A stretch of 64,000 nucleotides of DNA. Origin: Leptospiraceae bacterium (GTDB lineage: Bacteria > Spirochaetota > Leptospiria > Leptospirales > Leptospiraceae). The notes under the pieces are model-generated. The model saw only the letters and a list, made by a program, of their open reading frames with translations, did no database searches and was not told the origin of the DNA. Shown here in pieces: positions 51,534 through 60,753 of this stretch. Position 1 is the first letter of the stretch, and every line of letters begins with the position of its first letter. The position numbers and the translations under genes are program-made. The stretch lies in contig JACKPA010000020.1 in assembly GCA_024233865.1 (NCBI GenBank), positions 1 through 64,000 on the forward strand. Reading direction: 5' to 3'.

Positions 51534-53528
51534 CTAAAGTCCAACCCGTTTTAAGGCAAAGCCCGTTCGATTGGGTATGTAAACCTTTAGGTGATACCAA
51601 TTTTCTCCTGCTTGGTAGGGTCGATACGGAATAGAATCATCTATCCTTTGGTGACCACCATATTTTCCCGAATCACTATTCAAAACGATTTTATATTCAC
51701 CAGGCAATGTTTCAAAAGCATAGTCCGGATATGATTGAGTAGGATGAAAATTAAAAATAAAAATAAGTCCTTTCCTTTCAAAAATCAAAACCTGATCAGA
51801 AACGTGTTCGAAAATCAAATGAGGAAAGTTTTGTTCCAGAATTCCTTCTTGTTTAACGAGGTTTATCATATCTCTATCGAATTCGGAAAGAAATTTATAA
51901 CGCAATTCCTTATTATCAACTAAACTCCATTGTCTTCTTGCATGGTGGTAAGACCAATTATTGCCTTGTCTTGGAAAATCTATCCACTCTGGATGACCAA
52001 ACTCATTCCCCATAAAATTTAGATAACCACCACCGGCTGTGGAGATAGTAATCATGCGAATCATTCGATGCAAGGCAAGACCTCTATCCACGTTCATATT
52101 GTTATGAGCAACGTGCATATCCCAGTACATATCTTTGTCTATCAAACGGAAAATGATCGTTTTGTCTCCCACAAGAGCTTGGTCATGCGATTCTGCGTAA
52201 TTGATTGTTTTTTCATCCCATCTATGGCTGGAAAGCTCATGGAACATGTTTCCAACGTGCCAATCATCATCTTTTTTCTCTTTGATTAGCTTTATCCAAT
52301 AATCGGGGACTCCCATTGCCAATCTATAATCAAACCCCATTCCACCGGATTCTATTGAAACGGAAAGTCCAGGCATTCCGCTCATTTCTTCCGCAATGGT
52401 TATTGCACTTGGGTTGACTTGGTGGATTAGCTTATTGGCAAGAGTCAAGTATGTAATTGCTTCTTCATCTTGTCCGCTATCATAGTATTGGCTATAACTT
52501 GTGAAGTCTCTCGAAAGACCATGATCAAAGTATAGCATACTCGTGACCCCATCAAAACGAAAACCATCAAAACGATATTCATCCATCCAGAATTGGCAAT
52601 TAGATAGTAAAAAATGGATAACTTCATTTTTCCCATAATTAAAGCATCTGGAATCCCATGCAATATGATCACCCTTAGGACCATCATGAAAATATTGGTA
52701 AAGAGTTCCATCAAAGCGACTCAATCCTTCCACTTCATTTTTCACTGCATGAGAATGTACGATATCCATTATCACTGAAATTCCGGCAGTGTGACACTCG
52801 TCTATCAAGGCTTTCAATTCGTCTGGAGTTCCAAATCGAGAAGATGCCGCAAAATAATTGGATACATGATAACCAAAAGAACCATAATAGGGATGTTCTT
52901 GGATTGCCATAAACTGAATTGTGTTATAACCTGCTTTGATAACCCTGTGTAAAACGTTTGTTCTAAATTCTTCATAAGTGGCAACCTTACCATTTTCGTC
53001 AGCCATTCCAACGTGGGCTTCATAAATCAAAGGAGGTTCATTTTTTCTTTGAAAAGGAGGATTTTTCCACTGATAAGGCTTATCCGGATACCATACTTGT
53101 GCATTAAAAACGTATGTTTGAGGATCTTGGACTACTCTTCTCGCATAAGAGGGGATTCTATGACCTTCTCCACCCTTCCAATACAAAAACAAATGATATA
53201 ACTGACCATGTTCAATTGCATTTAGCGGAATTTTTATCTCCCAAACCCCATTGTCCAAGCGCTTCAATGCAAACTCATTTCTAACTTGCCACTTTGTAAA
53301 ATCCCCAAATAAATAGATTCCTTCTGCATTAGGAGCCCACTCTCGAAATACCCAATGGTCAGCTTTTTTGTGCAAACCGAAATATTCATGACCGGCAGAA
53401 AACTCTTTTAAGGTTTTACCCTGTGTTAGTTCTTTTTCTTTGTGAATCGCGTTGTCAATCCTTCGATTGATAGCATCTTTGAACGGATTCAACCATGGAT
53501 CGTTTTTAATAATTACAGGATCATTCAT
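51534..53528 (-). CDS. glgB: 1,4-alpha-glucan branching enzyme
   Basis: GlgB makes the alpha-1,6 branches of glycogen. The 664-residue protein has an N-terminal CBM48-type module (about 45-140) and a GH13 barrel. The catalytic residues are visible: nucleophile Asp326 in DGFRFDGVTSML, the acid/base glutamate near 380 in AEEMSGMPG and Asp449 in YAESHDQALVGDKT. The YEAHVGM and VHSHAVKN blocks are those of branching enzymes. The short length and sequence style are close to the eukaryotic-like branch of the family. No other glg gene is adjacent. Confidence 0.93.
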   Translation of the reverse strand: MNDPVIIKNDPWLNPFKDAINRRIDNAIHKEKELTQGKTLKEFSAGHEYFGLHKKADHWVFREWAPNAEGIYLFGDFTKWQVRNEFALKRLDNGVWEIKIPLNAIEHGQLYHLFLYWKGGEGHRIPSYARRVVQDPQTYVFNAQVWYPDKPYQWKNPPFQRKNEPPLIYEAHVGMADENGKVATYEEFRTNVLHRVIKAGYNTIQFMAIQEHPYYGSFGYHVSNYFAASSRFGTPDELKALIDECHTAGISVIMDIVHSHAVKNEVEGLSRFDGTLYQYFHDGPKGDHIAWDSRCFNYGKNEVIHFLLSNCQFWMDEYRFDGFRFDGVTSMLYFDHGLSRDFTSYSQYYDSGQDEEAITYLTLANKLIHQVNPSAITIAEEMSGMPGLSVSIESGGMGFDYRLAMGVPDYWIKLIKEKKDDDWHVGNMFHELSSHRWDEKTINYAESHDQALVGDKTIIFRLIDKDMYWDMHVAHNNMNVDRGLALHRMIRMITISTAGGGYLNFMGNEFGHPEWIDFPRQGNNWSYHHARRQWSLVDNKELRYKFLSEFDRDMINLVKQEGILEQNFPHLIFEHVSDQVLIFERKGLIFIFNFHPTQSYPDYAFETLPGEYKIVLNSDSGKYGGHQRIDDSIPYRPYQAGENWYHLKVYIPNRTGFALKRVGL

Positions 53529-53642
53529 TTCTATTGTATTGTTCCAAATTGATTTTTAAGTATAGGATTTAGAAGTAGTTTTAAGATACAACACAATTAA
53601 TAAAAATGTTTTTAAAATGAAAATATAGTTTAAAAGAACTTG

Positions 53643-55427
53643 TTATTTATATTTACCATAGTCGTTGCCATTATTATCTGATTGTCGGGGTAGTTTAATT
53701 CTTAGCTCCGAAATAATAAAAACAAACAATATAACCATCAAACAATAAAGAGGAATTTTTCCATACAATGCATAGGGAGTTACCTCGCTACTTTTTGGGA
53801 TTTCTTGTAATAATACTTCTTTGCTTTCCAAACCTTTGGATGTTTGAAGGTATTCCCCCTTGGGTGAAATAAAAGATGAAAAACCTGAAAGGGTTGAACG
53901 CACTACATACCGTCCGGTTTCAATAGCTCGAAATTTAACAGCTCCCGAATGTTGGTAATTTTCGAGGTAATTTCCGAACCATGAATCATTAGCCAAATTT
54001 ACAATAAAATCAGGCTTTTCCGGTAATTGTAAGAAATTTCTCACTAAATCAGGATGCATGGCTTCATAACAAATTAAAGGAAGGAAATAGCCCTTTTTCA
54101 ACCGATCTACTTTGGGCCAATTCGCAAATAACGCGTCTAAATTGTTTATCTGGCTTAAGTCTTCTTGTTTGAAAGGTTGTAATATGGCTTTATTTTCTCT
54201 TGGAATGTATGAATACTCCAAAAGCTTTGAAGTTTCACTTTGTTTATAATAACCCGTTTCCGGAAAAATTTTCCTTAGAATAGGAAATTGTTTTTCAAAA
54301 GGAAGAAATTCGCCAATAGGAAGGAGCAATTGTTTTTGATAAGTATCAGCTCGTTTTCCGTCCAAGCCAAAAACAGAAGCCAAGTTAAACAACTTTCCGG
54401 ACTTGCGATCCATTTCATTATAAATGATTGTTTGGCGACCGTACTTGGACAAAAATCCAAGTATGGAATGAAAGGTTACGGAATAAATGGAATGATCAAT
54501 ATTTTCTTGACTATCATCAATCCCGTGAAAGGGAATCGCCGATTCTGGCAATACCAACATATCCAATTTACCATGAGACTCATAAATTGCTTTGAGGCTT
54601 AGTTCAAAAACTGTAGTTAAAGCAGCTCTGGCATATTCAAAATCTTCCTTTTTATTGGCAACAGCCCTACCTGTATTGGGCTGAATAATGGCTATGGTAA
54701 CGGTTCCTGAAGTATTTTGTGTGTTCCAATAAAGTTTATAAAACCCAAAAAGATACACCAAAACAAGAATCATGAAAGCAACCGAAGTATGAACATGAAC
54801 TCTATGTTTAAAGTTAATTAAAACTTTTTTTAGTATCTTCGGTATGTAGTTGAAAGTTGCTTTGAATCCTTTTTGCTTTTTATAGTGGAAAAAAAATTTT
54901 CCAACAACTAAAACCAAATATCCCTTCAAAAATAGTAAAAAACTTAAAACATACACACTAAAAAAAGAGGCAATTTGGATTTCCAGAGTATTTCCTACGG
55001 ACAAGTTCCCATAAAACCAAGGAAAAAGTTGATACGTCCAAATATCCGTAGCCATCGCTACAATTGCATAAACCCAAATGACAGACACTTTGCTAAATTT
55101 GAGAATTAGATTGGAAAAAAAGAATAAAAACAAAACCTTAAGGTTGGCAATTACAGAATAAGTGATAAAAAACAGGCTGGCGGTTAGCAAATTTGCATTG
55201 GAAATGTTTCGTACTCCCTTAAAAACCCAGGGAAAAGCAAATAGAGTAATGGAAAAGGATAAGGCTATATAAATTAGAATAGAATAGAAAATGTTATATT
55301 TTTTCGTTTTTCTGGAAAGTAAAATCAAGCCAATAGGAGTTAACAAAGAAAAAATGCTATTTGCAAAAGGTTCAAGTCCTAATAGTACCCCTAAGCCGGT
55401 TATTAAAATCAAAACAATTTCGATCAT
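53643..55427 (-). CDS. lnt: Apolipoprotein N-acyltransferase
   Basis: Lnt adds the third acyl chain to lipoproteins in the inner membrane. About seven N-terminal membrane segments precede a nitrilase-like domain of about 300 residues and a final membrane helix. The catalytic triad is visible: glutamate in VLPESAIPF, lysine in YQKQLLLPIGEF and cysteine in LICYEAMHPD. Conserved NDSWFGNY and GFSSFISPKGEYL blocks follow. The start is placed at the ATG at 55427, five bases after AGGA; a longer frame reaches 55466. About 595 residues is within the family range. Confidence 0.93.
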   Translation of the reverse strand: MIEIVLILITGLGVLLGLEPFANSIFSLLTPIGLILLSRKTKKYNIFYSILIYIALSFSITLFAFPWVFKGVRNISNANLLTASLFFITYSVIANLKVLFLFFFSNLILKFSKVSVIWVYAIVAMATDIWTYQLFPWFYGNLSVGNTLEIQIASFFSVYVLSFLLFLKGYLVLVVGKFFFHYKKQKGFKATFNYIPKILKKVLINFKHRVHVHTSVAFMILVLVYLFGFYKLYWNTQNTSGTVTIAIIQPNTGRAVANKKEDFEYARAALTTVFELSLKAIYESHGKLDMLVLPESAIPFHGIDDSQENIDHSIYSVTFHSILGFLSKYGRQTIIYNEMDRKSGKLFNLASVFGLDGKRADTYQKQLLLPIGEFLPFEKQFPILRKIFPETGYYKQSETSKLLEYSYIPRENKAILQPFKQEDLSQINNLDALFANWPKVDRLKKGYFLPLICYEAMHPDLVRNFLQLPEKPDFIVNLANDSWFGNYLENYQHSGAVKFRAIETGRYVVRSTLSGFSSFISPKGEYLQTSKGLESKEVLLQEIPKSSEVTPYALYGKIPLYCLMVILFVFIISELRIKLPRQSDNNGNDYGKYK

Positions 55428-55463
55428 GAAAATCCTAAAAAAGCAACTTGTTGAGAAAAATAC

Positions 55464-55482
55464 CACAGCCGTCTTGGCTGTG
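55464..55482 (-). terminator. Intrinsic terminator after the lipase gene
   Basis: CACAGCC and GGCTGTG form a perfect 7-bp GC-rich stem with a five-base loop. On the minus strand it is followed by GTATTTTT, and it lies about 37 bp after the lipase stop, just before the lnt start codon. Confidence 0.8.
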
Positions 55483-55518
55483 ATTAGTATTTAGACGAAT
55501 TTCTATATTTTCATTAGG

Positions 55519-56448
55519 TTATTGATTATTCTTTGCATTGGTGGCCATTTTCATATAGTATGCTTTTACGTCATACCAAGATTGACCACCCCACTCAAAA
55601 TTAGTAGCTTGCAAGTGATCCACTCCTGTTGTGTACCAGTTAGTATCCGGTCCACCTTTCCATGTTCCCCATTGTTGAGACGTATGAGGAACTACCCCGT
55701 CGTTCGCACCACCTTGTCCGTAAAATAATCCTCCAGCCCAAGTAATAGGATATAGAATTCCCATTAAAGGATGTTGGATTAAATCAGCAATGGTAATGTA
55801 CGAACCATAAGAGTAGTATTTAACTCCACTTACATTCGGGGTATTTTGGTTAAAAGTTGCCAGAGTTGGAATTGCAAGAGACTTTGCCATAGCAATTACA
55901 TCTTGTTCTCCACCACTGTATATGAGCTGACCAAGTACATTTACAAGAGCACCAACAAATGGCTCTAACCAATTTGGAATTACTGCCAAACCAATGTCTG
56001 CAACCGGACTTCCTTTATGAACAGCGTTCAAAGAAGTGTATACCGCCACTTTGTTTGCCATTCCCAAATGGGTTATCATATATCTACCATCTAGCCCACC
56101 TTGAGAGTGTCCAATATAGTTGATTTTAGAATATCCATTTGCTGCCATCCAAGTTAGAATCTGACTTTTTTGCTCTTGTGCTCTGTATTCCAAGCCTTGC
56201 ATAGCCGTTTTTCCGGGTGTCAGAACGTCAACTCCTTGTGAACGAAGATAATCGTCCATTCCACCCCAGTATTTTACCAAGCCATTTAACATTCCCTGAG
56301 TGTCATCAAACCCAAGAATTCCATGACCGAGTACAATCGGATATGAGCCAGCTAAAGGTTTGCTTGCTTCACCACCTCCGGACGCAAAAACGCCGGTAGA
56401 GAAAATGAGTGTAAATGCCAAAAAATAAGAGATTACTTTGAATTTCAT
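55519..56448 (-). CDS. Secreted triacylglycerol lipase
   Basis: The 309-residue protein starts with a Sec signal (about 1-22, ending FASG). The alpha/beta-hydrolase core shows the oxyanion strand PIVLGHGILGFDD, the nucleophile elbow GHSQGG, an aspartate in GGANDGVVP and the catalytic histidine in GVDHLQATNF. These blocks are those of the Burkholderia/Pseudomonas-type lipases, with the helix lid between. All triad members are present, so a secreted esterase/lipase is expected. No lipase-specific foldase gene is adjacent. Confidence 0.9.
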   Translation of the reverse strand: MKFKVISYFLAFTLIFSTGVFASGGGEASKPLAGSYPIVLGHGILGFDDTQGMLNGLVKYWGGMDDYLRSQGVDVLTPGKTAMQGLEYRAQEQKSQILTWMAANGYSKINYIGHSQGGLDGRYMITHLGMANKVAVYTSLNAVHKGSPVADIGLAVIPNWLEPFVGALVNVLGQLIYSGGEQDVIAMAKSLAIPTLATFNQNTPNVSGVKYYSYGSYITIADLIQHPLMGILYPITWAGGLFYGQGGANDGVVPHTSQQWGTWKGGPDTNWYTTGVDHLQATNFEWGGQSWYDVKAYYMKMATNAKNNQ

Positions 56449-56569
56449 AATTATGTACCTTCCTAACCCAATTCAGACGTTTCATTTTTAAAAATTCAAG
56501 CAAAAAAAAATTGTTTCTGAACATTTTTTATATGAATATTTTTGGATCTTAGTAGTGAGCTGTCAAGTA

Positions 56570-56600
56570 CCGTAGCCATAGTTCGACTAAGCTCACTACA
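56570..56600. repeat. Short hairpin-like intergenic sequence
   Basis: GTAGCCATAGTTCGACTAAGC with CTCACTAC has a small inner palindrome (TAGT-TCG-ACTA) and resembles dispersed repeats built on TTCGACT...GCTCA that occur between genes in many genomes. It lies between the lipase and the FecR-domain gene. Confidence 0.35.
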
Positions 56601-56662
56601 AGTCTTGGCTGAGATATTACAGGCTGGATTATAATACTTTACAATTTCTTTTGCTTGACTAC

Positions 56663-57328
56663 TTAATAACAGTAATTCTCACATTCACAGTAAGGTTCAT
56701 CCCAATCATTGTTATCTTGGTTTTGTATACCCTTAGGTATTTCCTTCCCTCTCAGCTTTGTTTCGATATAATTTTTTATTTTTGAGTCTAATTTTGTAAC
56801 TTCACCTTCTTCAAAGATATATTGTTCTCCTGCACTTACTTGAGTCTTGGAAAAAGAAAACGCTTCTTTTAGCTCCAATTCACCCTTAACAACATAAACT
56901 CCGTTTTTTAGCTTACTTCCTTGGTAAGAAATTAAAAATTCGGTTCCCTTTACTTGAACGGAAGTATGACCAAGTTGTATTTTAAAAGGTATGTTTCCAT
57001 TGTAATAGACTTCTCCATACTCCAACTCACCCATGTTTTGCAGTCCGATAACATAACTTGAACTATCTAGTACGCTAATGTTGACACCTTTGTTGGTAAC
57101 AAGGTCAACCTTACCGCTTTCTACGGAGATTGTGTCTTTGAATACCAATTCTTGGGATGTGCTTGTGTTAGTTGTCTCTCCGCCAATTCCAAACAAACTG
57201 CTAAACAAACCTCCATAACTGGTAAGTGTGGATTTTCCACTAATGGATTTAATGGTAGCCTGTACAACTGATTGTGAATATACGTTTATCGAGAAAATGC
57301 AACTCAATACGAATATTATTTTCCACAT
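56663..57328 (-). CDS. FecR domain exported protein
   Basis: The 221-residue protein has a signal peptide (about 1-18) and one FecR domain: VSGKVDLVTNKGVNISVLDSSSYV, FKIQLGHTSVQVKGTEFLIS and VVKGELELKE are the typical beta-strand sequence. Its C-terminus ends in a cysteine cluster (EPYCECENYC), which may bind metal or form disulfides. It follows the receiver-HDOD pair by 33 bp and may be co-transcribed. The function is unknown. Confidence 0.75.
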   Translation of the reverse strand: MWKIIFVLSCIFSINVYSQSVVQATIKSISGKSTLTSYGGLFSSLFGIGGETTNTSTSQELVFKDTISVESGKVDLVTNKGVNISVLDSSSYVIGLQNMGELEYGEVYYNGNIPFKIQLGHTSVQVKGTEFLISYQGSKLKNGVYVVKGELELKEAFSFSKTQVSAGEQYIFEEGEVTKLDSKIKNYIETKLRGKEIPKGIQNQDNNDWDEPYCECENYCY

Positions 57329-57361
57329 AATTTGTCCTTATAATTTGATTGCATGGCGTTG

Positions 57362-58660
57362 TTATCCCAAAGCTAGACTGTAAAGTGGGTGATCTTGGAT
57401 TATCTCGTAATAAGCAGCTCCGAACATATCTTTTATATCTTTGGATTTACCATATCTTTCTAAAATCTTAGTTTCCATTTCTGTTTCTGTTTGTAATAGG
57501 GTAACGTTCATCATTTTTAAAGATAGTATTTCAGCCAACCTTGTGATTCTATCTACATCTGAAACTACTGCCAAATCTTCCAATGAAAAGTTTTGGTTGT
57601 TAATTACATCTAAAAATATGTCAGGCATTTTCCAATATTTAAAAACTTTTTCACCCATTTGGATGGAGTTGATGGTAAACTTCGCTTCTTCAATGTCGTA
57701 CAAGTTTTTAACTCCAAATTCGTAGATTTTCAGAACTTCCGCATACTGTTTTACGCAGTTAATAGCCAATATGGTCATTCCGATTTTTCTAAGTAAAGCA
57801 GACAAAAAAACGGTTTCTCCGATTTTTTTCATTCCCAAAGGACTAGATAAATCAAAAGCAACCAAAGCAGTTAGAATTGGTAATTCTTGGAGAAATTTTA
57901 CATACAGTTCGGACTGCAAAGAACTATTGAATTTCTTTTTGGAAAACAAAAACACGAGATTTTTGATTGTCTTAATCCCAAGTAGAGTAATTGCATCTTT
58001 TAACGTATGGATTTTACCCGACCTGCCATAAAAAGACGAATTGGCAAGCCGAATGATTCCCGCACTAATGGATTTGTCTGATGCTACTATATTTTCCAAT
58101 TCATTGATTCCAAGCTCAGGGTCCTCGGTATCAAAAGTCAAAACATTATACACAACATTGGATAAAGGTGGAATTTTAACATCGTTTAGTTTGATATAAT
58201 TCTTTTTGTTTACAACGATTTCTTTGTTATAAATCAATTCATTCCGACCAAATATTTTAGCCAGTTTATCAATAATTTTATCATTGTTCAAAGGTTTTAA
58301 AATAAAAGCATCTATTTTTAGGGGTAACAACCCTTTTATCAATTCTCTACCGGAATTGCTTGTTAGGATGACTATTTTTATTTTTGGATAGAGGTCCCTA
58401 ATCTCATGGATAACCTCCAAGTATTCCATATCCAAATTGTCACAATCCATCATGATCAAGTCCGGTTTAAACAGCATGTCAATCATGGTTGGTAAAATTT
58501 CCTGGTAGCTATCTAGCTCGGAAAAAATATTAAACTTTTTTCTTAAAAGTATTCTTCTTATGTGCTCTCTATCGACCTTAGACTTATCAACAAGCATAAC
58601 TTTGTATCTAATAAATCTGCTAATGTCAATGCCTAACTCTATAGGTTGATCTGGTTCCAT
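57362..58660 (-). CDS. Receiver-HDOD signalling protein
   Basis: The protein has an N-terminal receiver domain (about residues 18-135) with likely acceptor aspartate in LIMMDCDNL and the lysine in FILKPLNND, followed by an HDOD domain (about 180-370) containing IRLANSSFYG, LKDAITLLGI and LRKIGMTIL. HDOD domains are related to HD phosphohydrolases but lack the catalytic HD pair and usually act in signalling. The start is placed at the ATG at 58660; an upstream in-frame start at 58678 would overlap the previous stop. It is the tandem paralogue of the gene upstream. Confidence 0.85.
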   Translation of the reverse strand: MEPDQPIELGIDISRFIRYKVMLVDKSKVDREHIRRILLRKKFNIFSELDSYQEILPTMIDMLFKPDLIMMDCDNLDMEYLEVIHEIRDLYPKIKIVILTSNSGRELIKGLLPLKIDAFILKPLNNDKIIDKLAKIFGRNELIYNKEIVVNKKNYIKLNDVKIPPLSNVVYNVLTFDTEDPELGINELENIVASDKSISAGIIRLANSSFYGRSGKIHTLKDAITLLGIKTIKNLVFLFSKKKFNSSLQSELYVKFLQELPILTALVAFDLSSPLGMKKIGETVFLSALLRKIGMTILAINCVKQYAEVLKIYEFGVKNLYDIEEAKFTINSIQMGEKVFKYWKMPDIFLDVINNQNFSLEDLAVVSDVDRITRLAEILSLKMMNVTLLQTETEMETKILERYGKSKDIKDMFGAAYYEIIQDHPLYSLALG

Positions 58661-58664
58661 GTTT

Positions 58665-59963
58665 TTAACCCAATGCAAAGCTATAGATCGGATGATCTTT
58701 TATAATTTCATAATAATTTCCAGAAAACATTTCATCAATGTATTTGGATACTTTATATTTTTCAATTAGCCTAGTTCCAATTTCTTGTTCTAAAACCGTT
58801 ATTTTTACTCCCAAAACTTTTAAAGTCAAAATTTCCGCAAGTCTGGTAATTCGATCCGCTTCTGTAACGCTATCCATTTCATCGATTGAAAAATTTTGAT
58901 TTTCGATTATATTCAAAAACATCTCCGGCATATTCCAGAACTTAAAAACTTTTAAGCCCATTTGAATGGAATTAACGGCAAATTTTTCATCCTCTATTTC
59001 GTACAAACTTTTTACTCCAAATTCAAAAATTTTCAATGCCTCTTGGTAATTTTTATCACAGTTCAAAGCTAATATTGTCATTCCGATTTTCCGAAGAAGA
59101 GCTGATAAAAATACTTGCTCAGCTAACCTTTTCATCCCAGCTTGAACGGCAATGTCAAAAGACACGAGAGAAGTAATTACGGGAAGTTCTTGGATAAATT
59201 TTACAAATACCTTATCTTTTAGAGTGTTGCTTAGCTTTTTTCGAGATAAAAGAAAAACGAGATTTTTAACCGTCTTAATTCCAAGAAGGGTCATGGCATC
59301 GTGAATTGTATGAATCTTGCCCGACCTGCCATAAAAAGACGAATTGGCAAGCCGAATGATACCGGTAGTTATTGCTTTGTCCAATACTACGATTTTTTCT
59401 AAGTCTGCAATACCTACTTCTGGATTATCCGTATCAAAAGCCATCACTCTTAAGGTGACACTCGACATAGGAGGTATTTTTATATCATTTAGATTTACAT
59501 ACGTTTTTTTGTTTATAATAATTTCTTTATTATAAACAAACTCATTTCTTCCTAAAATTTTAGCTAACTTATCTACAATTTTATCATTATTAAATGGTTT
59601 TAATATAAAGGAATTTATCCTTAAAGAAATCAACTCTTTTATAGTATCTTTATCCATATTATTAGTCGTAATTATAATTTTGATCTTTGGATGTGCTTCT
59701 CGTATATCTTTAATTACTTGCACACCTTCTTTGTAAGATTCACCAAAATCTACCATAAGCAAATCCGGTTTTTCATACAAATTATTTAGTAGCATTAAAA
59801 GTTGTTCATGCCCACGCTCTTCTCCGAGTATTTGAAACTGCCTTCTGAGTAAAATTCTTTTTAAATTAGCCCTATCCGCTTTTGAACTATCTACAATTAA
59901 TACTTTATAACGAACAAAATTAGAAATATTAACCCCTAGTTCTACATGTTTTTCGACTTCCAT
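58665..59963 (-). CDS. Receiver-HDOD signalling protein, paralogue
   Basis: This 432-residue protein has the same layout as the next gene: receiver (acceptor in LLMVDFGES, lysine in FILKPFNND) and HDOD domain (IRLANSSFYG, HDAMTLLGI). The two proteins are about 60 percent identical by eye and share even the junction sequence GRSGKIHT. They arose by a local duplication. The gene heads the unit with a 4-bp gap to its copy and the FecR-domain gene beyond. Confidence 0.85.
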   Translation of the reverse strand: MEVEKHVELGVNISNFVRYKVLIVDSSKADRANLKRILLRRQFQILGEERGHEQLLMLLNNLYEKPDLLMVDFGESYKEGVQVIKDIREAHPKIKIIITTNNMDKDTIKELISLRINSFILKPFNNDKIVDKLAKILGRNEFVYNKEIIINKKTYVNLNDIKIPPMSSVTLRVMAFDTDNPEVGIADLEKIVVLDKAITTGIIRLANSSFYGRSGKIHTIHDAMTLLGIKTVKNLVFLLSRKKLSNTLKDKVFVKFIQELPVITSLVSFDIAVQAGMKRLAEQVFLSALLRKIGMTILALNCDKNYQEALKIFEFGVKSLYEIEDEKFAVNSIQMGLKVFKFWNMPEMFLNIIENQNFSIDEMDSVTEADRITRLAEILTLKVLGVKITVLEQEIGTRLIEKYKVSKYIDEMFSGNYYEIIKDHPIYSFALG

Positions 59964-60605
59964 CAGAACATCCCTAAAGCTTCCTTTCCAATTATAGATT
60001 TGGATTCTATACTTATTTTACAAAACGAAAAGTCAATATATTATTAGGAATCTTTAAAAAGTTCATTAAGGTTCGCTGTCTTCGACCCAGCGGTACTTAT
60101 CCCTAACTTGGAATGTCTAAATCTGATTCTGTCTCTAAATAATATAAAGGAAAGTGGATTTTTTTGTATAAATGTGTTTTTTTATGTTTGTCTAAGTATG
60201 TTAATACTAAAAATCATTTTAATTTTGATATTAAATACTTGTTTAAATTTGAACTATAATATACTTATCTGATAGGTACGCTATGGAAAAACAAATTTTG
60301 CAAAATTATAACCCATCTCCTTTTCAAGTAAGAGAAGAATTTCAAAAACTAATTTTAAAAGAATTATATAGCCCTGGAAGTGATGAATATGAGGAATTAG
60401 GGTGTTTGCCTGTATCGCCTTTTGGTAATTCTAGTGCTCTCGGTAAGTGATAAAAATTTAAAAATACAATTAGAAGGTGACATGAAAAAGCATAGGTCTG
60501 CGGATGCACATTATTATAAACATTGGGGAGATGGATTTATTAGGAAGTAGAGGCGGATTTTGGAAAAAGCCTTTGGATTCAATTTTTGTTGGGGGTGGTG
60601 GGCAT
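59964..60605. other. Decayed intergenic region with gene fragments
   Basis: The region upstream of the receiver-HDOD genes holds AT-rich DNA, a TATAAT-like sequence near 60253 and two short frames, 60283-60450 and 60481-60549, each with a start and stop but no recognisable full protein. It runs into the second copy of the 148-bp repeat. It looks like a degraded gene. Confidence 0.45.
60283..60450 (+). pseudogene. N-terminal fragment of an unidentified gene
   Basis: The 55-codon frame encodes a peptide beginning MEKQILQNYNPSPFQVREEF and continuing KLILKELYSPGSDEYEELG before it ends. The VRExFxxLIxKELxxPGxxExEE pattern resembles, weakly, the start of DISARM DrmA-type helicases and similar defence proteins. 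The rest of any such gene is missing. The resemblance is a guess from pattern only. Confidence 0.3.
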
Positions 60606-60753
60606 ATCCTTACCCATATCTTTTTGTTATTCACCACAGATTTACACAGATGGACACCGATTTTTTAATTCCTATTTGATTTTTTTGATTAATAAAAAAT
60701 TGAATAGTTTATATAGTGAATCTCGCACTTATCCCTTACGGATTTTTATAAAA
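60606..60753. repeat. 148-bp repeat, copy 2 (inverted)
   Basis: This block is the reverse complement of 44392-44539 with one difference. Its right boundary coincides exactly with the first base of the IS1182-like element at 60754, so either the element inserted at the repeat edge or the repeat ended there already. Confidence 0.85.

Noticed and set aside
51168..51554. 128-codon plus-strand frame over the IS66 remnant
   Set aside because: It is antisense to the transposase fragment over much of its length, with no ribosome site.
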